Assembly (NCBI RefSeq): GCF_029945535.1
Contig: NZ_JAQSCU010000013.1
Coordinates: forward strand, 435,522 to 499,521
Reading direction: 5' to 3'
Length of the DNA: 64,000 bases
DNA from: Methylotenera sp.
Lineage (GTDB): Bacteria > Pseudomonadota > Gammaproteobacteria > Burkholderiales > Methylophilaceae
Shown here: positions 1-8,309 of the stretch, piece by piece
How positions within the stretch are numbered: position 1 is the first letter of the stretch
How the letters are laid out: the number at the start of each line of letters is the position of its first letter
Made by a program: the position numbers and the translations under genes
The notes under the pieces: model-generated
Told to the model about the DNA's origin: nothing
The model's input: only the letters and a program-made list of their open reading frames with translations
Databases searched by the model: none

Positions 1-83
1 TTTGGTGCATATTGCTATATAGGCGCACCTTTAATGTGAACTTAATCGCTAAATGTTGACTTGCTGATTAATTCGAATGCTCT

Positions 84-102
84 AGGTATTGGCGCCATAC
101 CT
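84..102. promoter_or_regulatory. near-palindrome upstream of the GGDEF-EAL gene
   Basis: The arms AGGTA and TACCT flank the self-complementary core TGGCGCCA, off-centre by one base. The element lies about 110 bp upstream of the diguanylate cyclase/phosphodiesterase gene in an otherwise AT-rich leader. It could be a regulator-binding site. There is no evidence of which protein would bind, and chance remains possible. Confidence 0.25.
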
Positions 103-211
103 TTAGGTTACAACAATAAAGACATCACTTACATTCATCATCATGTGTGGCATAAATATTGCTTTTTAAAGTAAAAGTTTATGGATTCTATATGGTACTA
201 ATCTACAAAAA

Positions 212-2344
212 ATGAAATTGCCATCACAAACAACTAAATCTCTTATCTCCATTGATGCATTTGTTCATGATCGTCAGCGCATGCTCGATACGCTTGTGGA
301 TAATCTGGAAGGTTTAGTTTATTGCAATCTTTATGATCAGCACTGGACCATGATTTATGTAAGTGATGGATGCAAAGATTTAACGGGTTACTTTCCTGAT
401 GATTTAATTTTCAATAACCTAGTTTCCTATGAAGAAATTATCTTTAAGGATGACCGAGCGTTAGTTAGATATGCTATTGATGAAGCCGTTAAGCAAGGTA
501 AACGCTTCGAAGTTGAGTATCGTATACGTCATGCAAACACTGACATTATATGGGTATGTGAACGAGGTAACCCGATTTACAATGCAAAGGGTAAGGTTCA
601 TGCGATAGAAGGCTTTATCCAGAACATTACCCAGCGTAAGGCTGCTGAACAGTCATTACATGATGCAGAATTTCGCTATCGCTCTATTTTTGAGAATGCG
701 ATTGAAGGGATCTTTCAGACATCGCCAAACGGGCACTATCTGATTGTTAATCCTGCATTAGCCAAGATATATGGCTACAGCTCTCCTGAAGAACTGATTA
801 GTGTTCTTAACAATATTCAGCAACAGCTTTATGTGACACCTGGTCGTCGTGAAGAGTTTGTGCAAGCTATGTTAGCCAATCAAAGTGTGCATAACTTCGA
901 ATCATTAGTGTATACAAAAGATAATAGTACGATCTGGATTTCTGAAAATGCCCGCATGGTGCATGACAAAGCAGGAAACTTGCTCTATTACGAAGGTACG
1001 GTTGAAGATATTACCGCGCGTAAAAACTACGACCATAAAATAGAACATCAAGCCAAGCACGATAGCCTGACTGGTCTACCTAATCGCTATATGCTAAATG
1101 ATAGGCTCCAGCAATCTATCAACTTCGCAGATCGTTACAAAAATAAAATGGCTGTGGCCTTTGTTGATCTCGATCAGTTCAAGCTCATCAACGACAGTAT
1201 GGGGCATGAGGTAGGTGATCAGTTGCTATTGATTATGTCTAAACGACTCTCTAGCTGTATTCGTGAAATAGATACTGTAGTAAGATTGGGTGGCGATGAG
1301 TTTGTAATACTGCTGACTAATATCGAAAATGTGAATGACGTCCTAATCAGTATGCAGCGCGTACTGACTGCCGTTGCCGCGCCTTGCGTCATTAATGAGC
1401 TGGATTACGTTGTTACCTCTAGCATAGGCATCAGTATTTATCCGGATGATGGTATCGAGCCGAATACGCTGCTTAAAAATGCTGATTCTGCGATGTATAA
1501 AGCTAAGAAGGCTGGGCGTAATAACTATCAGATTTACACGCAAGAACTGAATGAAGCGGTAACTGAGCGCGTGACGATGGAGTATCGCTTAAGGCTTGCA
1601 ATTGAAAACGGTGAGCTCTTACTGCATTATCAACCTAAGGTAGATTTTGCAACCGGCCTTATTAGTGGTGCCGAGGCTTTAATCCGCTGGCAAACTCCTG
1701 AAGGTGAACTGATTCCGCCTGTTAAATTCATTCATATTGCGGAAGAAACTGGACTCATTGAGAGTATCGGTGAATGGGTGCTTATTGAGGCTTGTAAAAA
1801 AGCCAAAGAGTTAAAAGAAAAAATGGGGCGACCTATTCCCATTGCGGTCAATGTATCACCTCGACAATTTAAACAGCCTAATCTTGCGCAGATTATCAAA
1901 AATACTTTAGAGCTTACCAACCTGGATCCAGATTGTCTTGAACTGGAAATTACTGAAAGCACATTGATTGATGATGCTGCAAAATTTATACAAACACTTC
2001 ATGCCCTAAAAACCATAGGTGTTAAGCTTGCCATCGATGATTTTGGCACAGGCTATTCAAGTTTGGCTTATCTAAAGGATTTTCCAATTGATAGACTAAA
2101 AATTGATAAAGCTTTTGTCAGCAATCTTGAGAATGATCCAGCGAACACTGCCATCCTTAAAGCCATTATAGTGCTTGGACAAAGCTTAGGCATGAAGGTG
2201 ATTGCAGAAGGCGTAGAAACGCGTTTCCAGCATGATTATCTACAATCGATTGGTTGTGATGAGCTGCAAGGTTATTACTTCAGTAAACCTATACCTGCAA
2301 TTGAGTTTGAAGCCTTACTTCAAAACCAGCTTAGTAATTCTTAG
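212..2344 (+). CDS. PAS-PAS-GGDEF-EAL cyclic-di-GMP signalling protein
   Basis: This 710-residue protein has two N-terminal PAS/PAC sensor repeats (about residues 25-145 and 150-270), a GGDEF domain (about 280-440) and an EAL domain (about 455-705). The GGDEF motif is intact at about residue 360 and is preceded by REID, a canonical RxxD inhibitory I-site five residues upstream. The EAL domain keeps EALIRW at about residue 487 and DDFGTGYSSL, both needed for phosphodiesterase activity. Both catalytic halves therefore look competent and could make and degrade cyclic di-GMP. No transmembrane segment is evident, so the protein is probably cytoplasmic and senses a PAS-bound ligand or redox state. 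It stands alone, convergent with the lipocalin gene. The net direction of its activity cannot be read from sequence. Confidence 0.92.
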   Translation: MKLPSQTTKSLISIDAFVHDRQRMLDTLVDNLEGLVYCNLYDQHWTMIYVSDGCKDLTGYFPDDLIFNNLVSYEEIIFKDDRALVRYAIDEAVKQGKRFEVEYRIRHANTDIIWVCERGNPIYNAKGKVHAIEGFIQNITQRKAAEQSLHDAEFRYRSIFENAIEGIFQTSPNGHYLIVNPALAKIYGYSSPEELISVLNNIQQQLYVTPGRREEFVQAMLANQSVHNFESLVYTKDNSTIWISENARMVHDKAGNLLYYEGTVEDITARKNYDHKIEHQAKHDSLTGLPNRYMLNDRLQQSINFADRYKNKMAVAFVDLDQFKLINDSMGHEVGDQLLLIMSKRLSSCIREIDTVVRLGGDEFVILLTNIENVNDVLISMQRVLTAVAAPCVINELDYVVTSSIGISIYPDDGIEPNTLLKNADSAMYKAKKAGRNNYQIYTQELNEAVTERVTMEYRLRLAIENGELLLHYQPKVDFATGLISGAEALIRWQTPEGELIPPVKFIHIAEETGLIESIGEWVLIEACKKAKELKEKMGRPIPIAVNVSPRQFKQPNLAQIIKNTLELTNLDPDCLELEITESTLIDDAAKFIQTLHALKTIGVKLAIDDFGTGYSSLAYLKDFPIDRLKIDKAFVSNLENDPANTAILKAIIVLGQSLGMKVIAEGVETRFQHDYLQSIGCDELQGYYFSKPIPAIEFEALLQNQLSNS

Positions 2345-2390
2345 CTTAATAAACAATCATTTAGTCATGAAAGTGATTATAGGTTACGTC

Positions 2391-2963
2391 TCATTTATTC
2401 ACATGCGGTCCTGCCTTGTAATTGATGATTTCAGAGCTTTGTACCACGTGAATTAACTGTTCTGTATCAAACCCAAGCTCTTTGGCCTGCGCAATCAGGT
2501 GTTGTTTAATCGGGTAGGTCAGTTGTGGAGTTCTGGAAAGTATCCATAAGTATGATTTATCTGGTCCACAAACCATGACATAGTTATAGTATGGTTTATC
2601 TAACACCATGATGTTATAAGCGCCGTAAAATGGTCCAAAAAACGATACCTTAAGCTTGCCTGTATTGGTTTTATCGGCATTGGGTGGGTCAACAAAATAA
2701 GCTTTGCCTTCTGCTTCTTTCCACTCATTGGTTTTGGGATTAAAGCCGCGGTTGATGACTTTAATGCCGCCATCATCACGCAAGCTATAAGTTGCTGTAA
2801 CCTTTTCTAAATCACGTTCAAATGAATGGTCTAGTCTGGCAATTTCATACCAAGTGCCAAGGTACTGATTTGCATCAACACTATCAACCACCTTTACATT
2901 TTCAGGTGCGCCCATGCATGCAGTGAGTGCAAGTGCTGCTAGCCAAGTAAAAAGTTTTTTCAT
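2391..2963 (-). CDS. blc: outer-membrane lipocalin lipoprotein (Blc family)
   Basis: The protein belongs to the bacterial lipocalin (Blc) family, small beta-barrels that bind lipids at the outer membrane. An upstream in-frame ATG would add 20 residues. I chose the internal ATG because it begins a textbook lipoprotein signal peptide: MKKLF, a hydrophobic core, then the lipobox LTAC. The mature part opens with GTWYEIARLDHSFER, which contains the conserved lipocalin GxW motif. At 190 residues it has normal family length. The residue after the lipid-modified cysteine is Met rather than Asp, consistent with export to the outer membrane. It is transcribed convergently with the GGDEF-EAL gene. The physiological ligand is unknown; membrane repair or stress roles are suggested for the family. 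Confidence 0.88.
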   Translation of the reverse strand: MKKLFTWLAALALTACMGAPENVKVVDSVDANQYLGTWYEIARLDHSFERDLEKVTATYSLRDDGGIKVINRGFNPKTNEWKEAEGKAYFVDPPNADKTNTGKLKVSFFGPFYGAYNIMVLDKPYYNYVMVCGPDKSYLWILSRTPQLTYPIKQHLIAQAKELGFDTEQLIHVVQSSEIINYKAGPHVNK

Positions 2964-3061
2964 AAATATTTTAAGTTTAGCTTCAAATGTGCGAGATTGC
3001 AGTGATAATCCAAGCGAGCGCATAAAAGTTTGAACCTTGTCCGTATAATCACGTGGAAAGT

Positions 3062-3799
3062 CTAAGCCTTTTCTGCGTTGTTCAGAGAAGTTAATTCTGA
3101 CTCAGTCAACCAACGCCATTCGCCAACAGCTAGGTCGTCAGGCAACTTTACTTCGCCTATTTGTATGCGCTTCAAGCCTTCCACTCGGTTACTAATGGCG
3201 GCCACCATGCGTTTAACCTGGTGATATTTACCTTCAGCTAGCGTCATATGAATAATGTTTTCAGTAATGCGTGTGCAAGCCAAGGCAGCAATCGGCGCAT
3301 CTTCATCGATTAACTGCACGCCTTTTAAAATATGGGCGATTTGCTCATCGCTCATCGGGTGCTTACAAGTCACTTCGTAAACTTTAGGCACTTTATGTTT
3401 AGGCGAACTCATACGATGAATAAACTGACCATCGTCTGAAATGAGAATTAACCCAGTAGTGTCTTCATCTAATCTGCCTATGCATTGCACATCGCGCACC
3501 ACCAGTGGATGTGGCAATAAACTGTAGATAGTAGGGTGATGCTGGGTTTTGTGTGAACACTCATAATCGCTAGGTTTATGTAGCATTAAGTAAGATTTTT
3601 CGCGGTAATCCCACGCTACGTCTTTTACTGTGTATTGCAGATTTTCAGTATCAAAAACTGCATCAGGGTCATCGCAAATTTCACCATTAACGGTGACTTC
3701 TTGATTGAGAATTAGAATGCGGCACAGCTTACGTGCGCCAAAGCCTTGGTTGCAGATAATGCGTTCAAGCGGAAGTTTTGATTTTAATTTTTTAGCCAT
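3062..3799 (-). CDS. rsuA: 16S rRNA pseudouridine synthase, RsuA family
   Basis: A 245-residue RsuA/RluB/E/F-family pseudouridine synthase. An N-terminal S4-like RNA-binding segment (about residues 10-60) precedes the catalytic domain. The signature GRLDEDTTGLILISDDG contains the catalytic aspartate, Asp111. The sequence after the catalytic loop resembles RsuA, which modifies U516 of 16S rRNA, more than RluB or RluE, but the family members are similar and the target base is inferred. The basic N-terminus (MAKKLKSK) is slightly longer than usual. It lies downstream of aqpZ on the same strand, and a strong terminator separates the two, so it is probably transcribed on its own. Confidence 0.85.
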   Translation of the reverse strand: MAKKLKSKLPLERIICNQGFGARKLCRILILNQEVTVNGEICDDPDAVFDTENLQYTVKDVAWDYREKSYLMLHKPSDYECSHKTQHHPTIYSLLPHPLVVRDVQCIGRLDEDTTGLILISDDGQFIHRMSSPKHKVPKVYEVTCKHPMSDEQIAHILKGVQLIDEDAPIAALACTRITENIIHMTLAEGKYHQVKRMVAAISNRVEGLKRIQIGEVKLPDDLAVGEWRWLTESELTSLNNAEKA

Positions 3800-3817
3800 A
3801 CGTGCATTATAACGTCA

Positions 3818-3856
3818 GCCATTAAAAAGCCCACGTGTTGTGGGCTTTTTAATGGC
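3818..3856 (-). terminator. rho-independent terminator of aqpZ (possibly bidirectional)
   Basis: A long perfect stem, with GCCATTAAAAAGCCCAC pairing with its complement around a short loop, has A/T-rich tracts on both sides. It lies just past the aqpZ stop codon and before rsuA, so it should end aqpZ transcription on the minus strand. Confidence 0.8.
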
Positions 3857-3891
3857 TGTATTTGAATGATGTTAATTAGATAGTTTTTTAA

Positions 3892-4581
3892 TTAATCCTC
3901 TTTGCTTACAAAGTTATATAGCAAAGCCCCAATCACCCCACCAATAATAGGCGCAAACCAAAATAACCAAAGCTGATCTAACGCGATGCCGCCTTCTAAC
4001 AAAGCCGGGCCAGTACTTCGCGCTGGGTTTACTGAAGTGTTAGTCACAGGAATACTAATCATGTGGATAAGCGTCAGTGTAAAACCAATGGCTAGTGGTG
4101 CTAAACCTGCTGGTGCGCGTTTGTCAGTTGCACCCATAATAATGAACAAGAACATCGCTGTCATTGCGATTTCTGTCACTAGCGCTGCCATCATGCTGTA
4201 GCCATGCGGTGAGTGCGTGCCAAAACCGTTCGAAGCTAAACCGCCAGTAAAGCCTTCAGCACCGCTAGCAATGGTGCGAATTAGCAATGCAGCCAGAATA
4301 GCACCAAGCACTTGCGCGATAATGTAGTGGGGTAATTCGCTGGCTTTAAATCTTCCACCAGCCACCAAGCCAATTGAAACAGCAGGGTTAAGATGGCAAC
4401 CTGAAATATGACCTATCGCATATGCCATCGTCACTACTGTTAAACCAAAAGCGAATGACACACCTAGATAACCTAAACCTAAACCTGGAATGCCAGCCGC
4501 TAATACAGCGCTGCCACAACCGCCTAACACCAACCAAAAAGTACCAATTAATTCTGCAACAGAGCGCTTAGTTAATGACAT
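3892..4581 (-). CDS. aqpZ: aquaporin Z water channel
   Basis: This 229-residue member of the major intrinsic protein family forms a water-selective pore in the inner membrane. Both pore-lining NPA motifs are present, at residues 65-67 ([10 protein letters not shown]) and 185-187 ([14 protein letters not shown]), and six hydrophobic helices can be traced. The length matches E. coli AqpZ. The Arg following the second NPA is the selectivity-filter arginine typical of water channels rather than glycerol facilitators. The upstream region has a TTCCTCC complement close to the start, a good ribosome-binding site. It is monocistronic and followed by a strong terminator. Confidence 0.93.
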   Translation of the reverse strand: MSLTKRSVAELIGTFWLVLGGCGSAVLAAGIPGLGLGYLGVSFAFGLTVVTMAYAIGHISGCHLNPAVSIGLVAGGRFKASELPHYIIAQVLGAILAALLIRTIASGAEGFTGGLASNGFGTHSPHGYSMMAALVTEIAMTAMFLFIIMGATDKRAPAGLAPLAIGFTLTLIHMISIPVTNTSVNPARSTGPALLEGGIALDQLWLFWFAPIIGGVIGALLYNFVSKED

Positions 4582-4727
4582 ATTTCCTCCTGAAATTTAT
4601 AAGTGTTTAAAATGTAGCTTAATAATTATTTTAACCCCTAGCTACTTAGCTAATTTACTGTAATCCTTATGCGCTCACAAGTGAGTTTCAGTTAAACTGT
4701 CATTTTTAATATGTAAACAATTGTTCA

Positions 4728-5513
4728 ATGTCATTTAAACACATCATTTCACGCGACAACCCAGTTTTTAAGCAGCTTAAAAAGTTAGCTGATAACTCAC
4801 GTGAGCGCCGTAATGAAGGGCAAACCTTATTAGATGGCGTGCATTTAATAGAAGCGTATATGGCTACCTTTGGTGAGCCAGTGATGATCATTATTCCAGA
4901 AGGCAAAAGCAGCATAGAAGCGACTGGGTTGATTCAAACATTGACTGAAATCTCAACCATCATGTTACCAACGTTGATGTTTGCTGAACTGACACCAGTA
5001 GCAAGTGCAGCGGGTATCTTGGCGCTGGTCAAAATTCCGCAATTAGCTGCGCCAGAGCAGCCAAAATTTGCGTTGATGTTAGAAGATATTCAAGACCCTG
5101 GTAATTTGGGCAGCATGTTGCGCACGGCAGCAGCGGCAGGGGTGGAAGCGGTTTATTTAAGCGCTGGTTGTACTGACGCATGGTCACCCAAAGCCTTACG
5201 TGGTGGGCAGGGTGCGCAATTTGTATTACCGATTGTGGAACGTGCTAATTTAATTGCTGAGTTGGATAATTTTAATGGCAATAGTTATGCAACCGCCATG
5301 CACGGCGAGTCGTTGTATGCGCAAGATTTAACGCAAGCAACAGCATTCATAATTGGTAATGAAGGTGCCGGGTTGAGAAAGCAAACGATAGCTGCGGCGG
5401 ATAAAAGCATTACTATTCCTATGACGGAGAGCCGGTTTGGTTCTGTGGAGTCGCTTAATGCAGGCGCTGCTGCGGCTATTTGTCTATTTGAACGCAAAAG
5501 GCAGGTATTGTGA
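4728..5513 (+). CDS. TrmH/SpoU-family RNA 2'-O-methyltransferase
   Basis: A 261-residue SPOUT-class methyltransferase that transfers a methyl group from S-adenosylmethionine to a ribose in rRNA or tRNA. Residues 1-100 form the substrate-binding SpoU_sub_bind-like region. Residues 110-258 carry the knotted SpoU domain with the three family motifs: the DPGNLGSMLRTA segment, IIGNEGAGL, and IPMTESRFGSVESLNAGAAAAI. The family includes RlmB, TrmH and TsnR-like enzymes, and sequence alone does not give the target nucleotide. The stop codon overlaps the GTG start of the pilin-like gene that follows, so the two are probably co-transcribed. Confidence 0.85.
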   Translation: MSFKHIISRDNPVFKQLKKLADNSRERRNEGQTLLDGVHLIEAYMATFGEPVMIIIPEGKSSIEATGLIQTLTEISTIMLPTLMFAELTPVASAAGILALVKIPQLAAPEQPKFALMLEDIQDPGNLGSMLRTAAAAGVEAVYLSAGCTDAWSPKALRGGQGAQFVLPIVERANLIAELDNFNGNSYATAMHGESLYAQDLTQATAFIIGNEGAGLRKQTIAAADKSITIPMTESRFGSVESLNAGAAAAICLFERKRQVL

Positions 5514-6001
5514 GTAATCAATTAAAGTCTAAGCAAGCTGGTTTTTCTGCTATAGAAATGATGGTAGTGGTTGCGATTATTGCAATCCTAGCTATGATTG
5601 CCATTCCTTCAAGTTTGGGCCGTATTGTGAAAGAGCAGGTCAACGCGGCGCTGCCATTGGCTGATATTGTGAAAGAGCCTATTGCGGCTGCATGGAAGTT
5701 GACTAAAACATTACCCAATGATAATAAAGAAGCTGGATTGCCTGATGCAGATAAAATTGTGAGTAATTTGATTAGCTCAGTTGAAGTAAAAAACGGTGCC
5801 ATTCACATGACTTTTGGCAATAAAGCCCATTCAAAAATTACAGGCAAAGTATTGTCACTGCGACCTGCAGTGATTGAAGAATCTCAAATCGTACCAGTGA
5901 CATGGGTGTGTGGCAACGCGAAGGCGCCTGATAAAATGACGCTCAAAGGCGAGAATAAAACTAATGTGGCCCCAGAGTTTCTGCCTATGATGTGTAGATA
6001 A
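5510..6001 (+). CDS. type IV prepilin-like protein (pseudopilin)
   Basis: The N-terminus is a class III prepilin signal: a short basic leader (SNQLKSKQAG), cleavage expected after Gly11, Phe12 at +1, Glu16 at +5 and then a long hydrophobic helix. These features predict processing by a PilD-type peptidase and insertion into a type IV pilus or type II secretion pseudopilus. The remaining 130 residues are a small globular head with two cysteines near the C-terminus (residues about 144 and 162) that could form the usual D-loop disulfide. The GTG start overlaps the stop of the methyltransferase gene in a GTGA arrangement. No other pilus gene is nearby, so partners must be elsewhere. The major or minor pilin role cannot be decided. 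Confidence 0.8.
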   Translation: MSNQLKSKQAGFSAIEMMVVVAIIAILAMIAIPSSLGRIVKEQVNAALPLADIVKEPIAAAWKLTKTLPNDNKEAGLPDADKIVSNLISSVEVKNGAIHMTFGNKAHSKITGKVLSLRPAVIEESQIVPVTWVCGNAKAPDKMTLKGENKTNVAPEFLPMMCR

Positions 6002-6043
6002 GCTCCGTGAAACTAGCTACGGCGTAGGCAGCCCTCTAATTGT

Positions 6044-6949
6044 TTAATGGATTTTAGGGCTAGTGATTACGGCGGCTTCAGTTACCATGAGTTGCACTGC
6101 GTCTACCTTGTCAAAAGCATAATGCGCATTACAAAAGTCACAGTTCACTTCGATTTTCCCTTGCTCTTCAATAATGCTATTGATTTCTTCATCGCCCAGC
6201 ATGCGCAACATATTAGAGACACTTTCGCGCGTGCAACTACAAAAGAATTGTGTGATGCTAGATTCAAATAGGCGCACATCTTCTTCGTGAAATAATCGAG
6301 TGATCAGTGTTTCAGTCGGCAAATTAAGTAGCTCATCATCGGTCACGGTGCCAGCTAAATAACCTACACGATTCCAAATGTCTTCATCATGTATCTGTGT
6401 TTCTTGATTCATGGTCTCTGGTAATTTCTGTATCAGCATGCCTGCAGCAGAATCACCGTCGCAACTTAACCATATTTTGGTATCAATTTGCTCAGAGCGC
6501 ATCATGTAGTTTTCCAATACTGCGCTAATGCTGTCACCTTCTATTGGCACGATGCCTTGATACGCCTGCCCATCTTTTGGGTCTAGCGTAATCATAAATT
6601 GACCTTGTTCGATTAGCTCAAACAAATTCTGATTATCGGTCACTTCGTCAGCCCATTTTGCCGTGGCGCGCATTTTTATAGTGCTGCCAACATCTGAGTT
6701 GCATTCGACCACTAAGAGTTTTAACGCGCCTTTACTTTGAATCTGCATCACCAAAGAGCCATCCATCTTCAGTGTGGCTGCAAGTAGAGCGCTTGCTGCC
6801 ATTAGCTCGCCAAGTGCTTTTCGCAAACCTGTAGGTAGATGCTGTTTATTCAGTGCTTGTTGTAATGTTTGCGTTAGATTAACTAGGTTGCCACGGACGG
6901 GCGTGTTTTCAAATACGAATCGTTGCAGTGTGTCTTGGTGTGTTTTCAT
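6044..6949 (-). CDS. hslO: redox-regulated chaperone Hsp33
   Basis: This 301-residue Hsp33 homologue is a cytosolic holdase chaperone that is activated when oxidation releases zinc from four cysteines. The C-terminal redox switch is complete, with CSC followed about 30 residues later by CDFC. The N-terminal domain has the family pattern DTLQRFVFENTPVRG and the segment LKMDGSLVMQIQSKG. Length is normal for the family. It is convergent with the methyltransferase-prepilin pair and upstream of nothing obvious on its own strand. Expression is commonly heat- or oxidant-linked in other bacteria, but no heat-shock promoter was identified here. Confidence 0.93.
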   Translation of the reverse strand: MKTHQDTLQRFVFENTPVRGNLVNLTQTLQQALNKQHLPTGLRKALGELMAASALLAATLKMDGSLVMQIQSKGALKLLVVECNSDVGSTIKMRATAKWADEVTDNQNLFELIEQGQFMITLDPKDGQAYQGIVPIEGDSISAVLENYMMRSEQIDTKIWLSCDGDSAAGMLIQKLPETMNQETQIHDEDIWNRVGYLAGTVTDDELLNLPTETLITRLFHEEDVRLFESSITQFFCSCTRESVSNMLRMLGDEEINSIIEEQGKIEVNCDFCNAHYAFDKVDAVQLMVTEAAVITSPKIH

Positions 6950-6977
6950 GCCGCTATTTTAACATAGGGCTGTTAAG

Positions 6978-7280
6978 TTATTGCTGATAAGGTGGAATGT
7001 CCCAGCTTAGTAACTGATTTCCCAGCAGTATCAAGTGGCAATGCAAGCGATCAGCTCCGTTCGCGCTAACATCAAACTCATATGTGCGTAAAAAACGTAC
7101 GTGACCGCGGCCGTTACGCCCAAGCCACAATTTGCTACACGCCACAGTTTCATCAAGTAGCTGTAAGTTAAAACGAGAAGCGAGTTCTTGGCCTAATAAA
7201 ATAGCGCGTTCTCGCTTGTCCATGCTATCAAGCCAGAACCAAGCCATGCTAATGAGTATGGCTAATAATGCAATTTCCAT
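6978..7280 (-). CDS. DUF3301 family small membrane-anchored protein
   Basis: A 100-residue protein with an N-terminal transmembrane helix (residues 1-16, EIALLAILISMAWFW) followed by a soluble part. The segment KRERAILLGQELASRFNLQLLDETVA and the later LGRNGRGHVRFLRTYEFDVSANG match what I recall of the DUF3301 family, which is widespread in beta- and gammaproteobacteria and has no known function. It lies 28 bp upstream of hslO on the same strand and may be co-transcribed with it. No catalytic motif is visible. Confidence 0.7.
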   Translation of the reverse strand: MEIALLAILISMAWFWLDSMDKRERAILLGQELASRFNLQLLDETVACSKLWLGRNGRGHVRFLRTYEFDVSANGADRLHCHLILLGNQLLSWDIPPYQQ

Positions 7281-7427
7281 GCGGTGTTCTTTCTAAGATT
7301 TTCTTTTTACAAGTCACTGAAGTCGTTATTGATGATTTAAATTATTTGTACTTAAAATAAAGTCGATTATTATGTTGAATTGTAAGCTAAAGCTACCGCA
7401 TATCAGATATAGTTTTATGAAGTCAAT

Positions 7428-8120
7428 ATGAAAAATAATAATCTAATGGATCAAACGCGTGAGAATGAAGCCGTTAGGGCTTATTTAAAGCTATTGCAGA
7501 CTAAGGGTGCTGTCAGTGCAGCACTTCTTAGGCGCTCACAGTTTTTAGAAAAGCTCATTGTGAGTCTTGCAGGCAAAGAGTTAGATGGGAATGAATACCG
7601 CGAAGCGGTGGAGCCGCTGATGGAAACCGTGCCTACTGATGATTGGCATGACTGTCTGACTGCGGCACGTGAGTTTTATCCGTTCTGGAAAGAAGATATT
7701 AAAGCCATTGCAGCTTTAAATATCAATCCGGGTTTTGATGTCACACCACTACAATGGAAGCCGTTACCAACGTCATTAAAGTTGTTGATGGAAAGCTTAG
7801 TGACTGAAAAATTTGATGCGTCAGAAAATTGGCCATTAAAAGCCTACGCACAAGCGCTTCGCCAAGAGGGTTCAGAGCAATCATTGGTTGATACGCGCGT
7901 TAAACTGGCAAAAATCATCTTGGTACGTTTGAAAAATGCACCTGTCAAAAATCATAAATCTTATCGCACCGCAGTTGATCTGACATTGCCACTATTCAAC
8001 ATTAAAAATAATAGGCGCTTGTTTTTAGTAGTAGTGCGCGAGTTCTATCACTTTTGGATTGGCAATCCGGATGCAAGCAGTATGGTGCTTAAAGATGGCT
8101 CAGGAAACATTCTGCTCTAA
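7428..8120 (+). CDS. uncharacterised protein with internal tandem duplication
   Basis: I do not recognise this 230-residue protein. It is soluble-looking, mostly helical and lacks a signal peptide. It contains two similar halves. Residues 17-87 and 138-210 align with shared positions AY...L, KLIV/KIIL.L, Y-R-x-A-V and the closing motif REFYPFW versus REFYHFW, offset by 121-123 residues. This points to an ancestral duplication of a helical unit of about 70 residues joined by a 50-residue linker. The gene sits alone between DUF3301 and amtB, and the spacing to amtB plus the enhancer-like sites makes co-transcription with amtB unlikely. The function is unknown; a helical-repeat scaffold or protein-binding role would fit the shape but is only a guess. 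Confidence 0.6.
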   Translation: MKNNNLMDQTRENEAVRAYLKLLQTKGAVSAALLRRSQFLEKLIVSLAGKELDGNEYREAVEPLMETVPTDDWHDCLTAAREFYPFWKEDIKAIAALNINPGFDVTPLQWKPLPTSLKLLMESLVTEKFDASENWPLKAYAQALRQEGSEQSLVDTRVKLAKIILVRLKNAPVKNHKSYRTAVDLTLPLFNIKNNRRLFLVVVREFYHFWIGNPDASSMVLKDGSGNILL

Positions 8121-8148
8121 GTAAATATCAATCGATATTATCAATATT

Positions 8149-8163
8149 GCACTTAAATAGTGC
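8149..8163. promoter_or_regulatory. NtrC-type enhancer box 1 upstream of amtB
   Basis: The sequence fits GCAC-N7-GTGC exactly, the core of the enterobacterial NtrC binding consensus. Its centre lies about 117 bp upstream of the transcription start predicted from the sigma-54 promoter. It pairs with a second identical-class site 30 bp downstream. NtrC as the binding protein is inferred. Confidence 0.6.
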
Positions 8164-8178
8164 AATGCACCAATGCGG

Positions 8179-8193
8179 GCACTATTTAAGTGC
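8179..8193. promoter_or_regulatory. NtrC-type enhancer box 2 upstream of amtB
   Basis: This second exact GCAC-N7-GTGC site is centred 30 bp (about three helical turns) from box 1, so both dyads lie on the same face of the DNA. The two boxes are also perfect reverse complements of each other, so the region could alternatively form an RNA hairpin. No U-tract follows, which argues against a terminator. Confidence 0.6.
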
Positions 8194-8245
8194 TAACTAC
8201 CATACCTTTAAAACTAATAAGCTCTTAAAATCAACAGTTTAAGTA

Positions 8246-8262
8246 TTGGCGCGCTATTTGCT
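8246..8262 (+). promoter_or_regulatory. sigma-54 (-24/-12) promoter of amtB
   Basis: TTGGCGCG-N4-TTGCT matches the sigma-54 consensus, with the invariant GG and GC doublets separated by exactly ten bases. Transcription would start near 8273, giving a leader of about 37 bases before the amtB ATG at 8310. The upstream NtrC-type boxes supply the required enhancer. Confidence 0.75.
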
Positions 8263-8309
8263 TTATTTTCCTAGATATTTTTTTAGAAAACTCTAGGGGA
8301 AATTGAAAA

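Noticed and set aside
8149-8193. Perfect 15 bp inverted repeat read as a terminator of the upstream unknown gene
   Set aside because: No T-run follows, and each arm is itself a GCAC-N7-GTGC dyad at enhancer spacing from a sigma-54 promoter. The NtrC interpretation explains more, although a hairpin function is not excluded.
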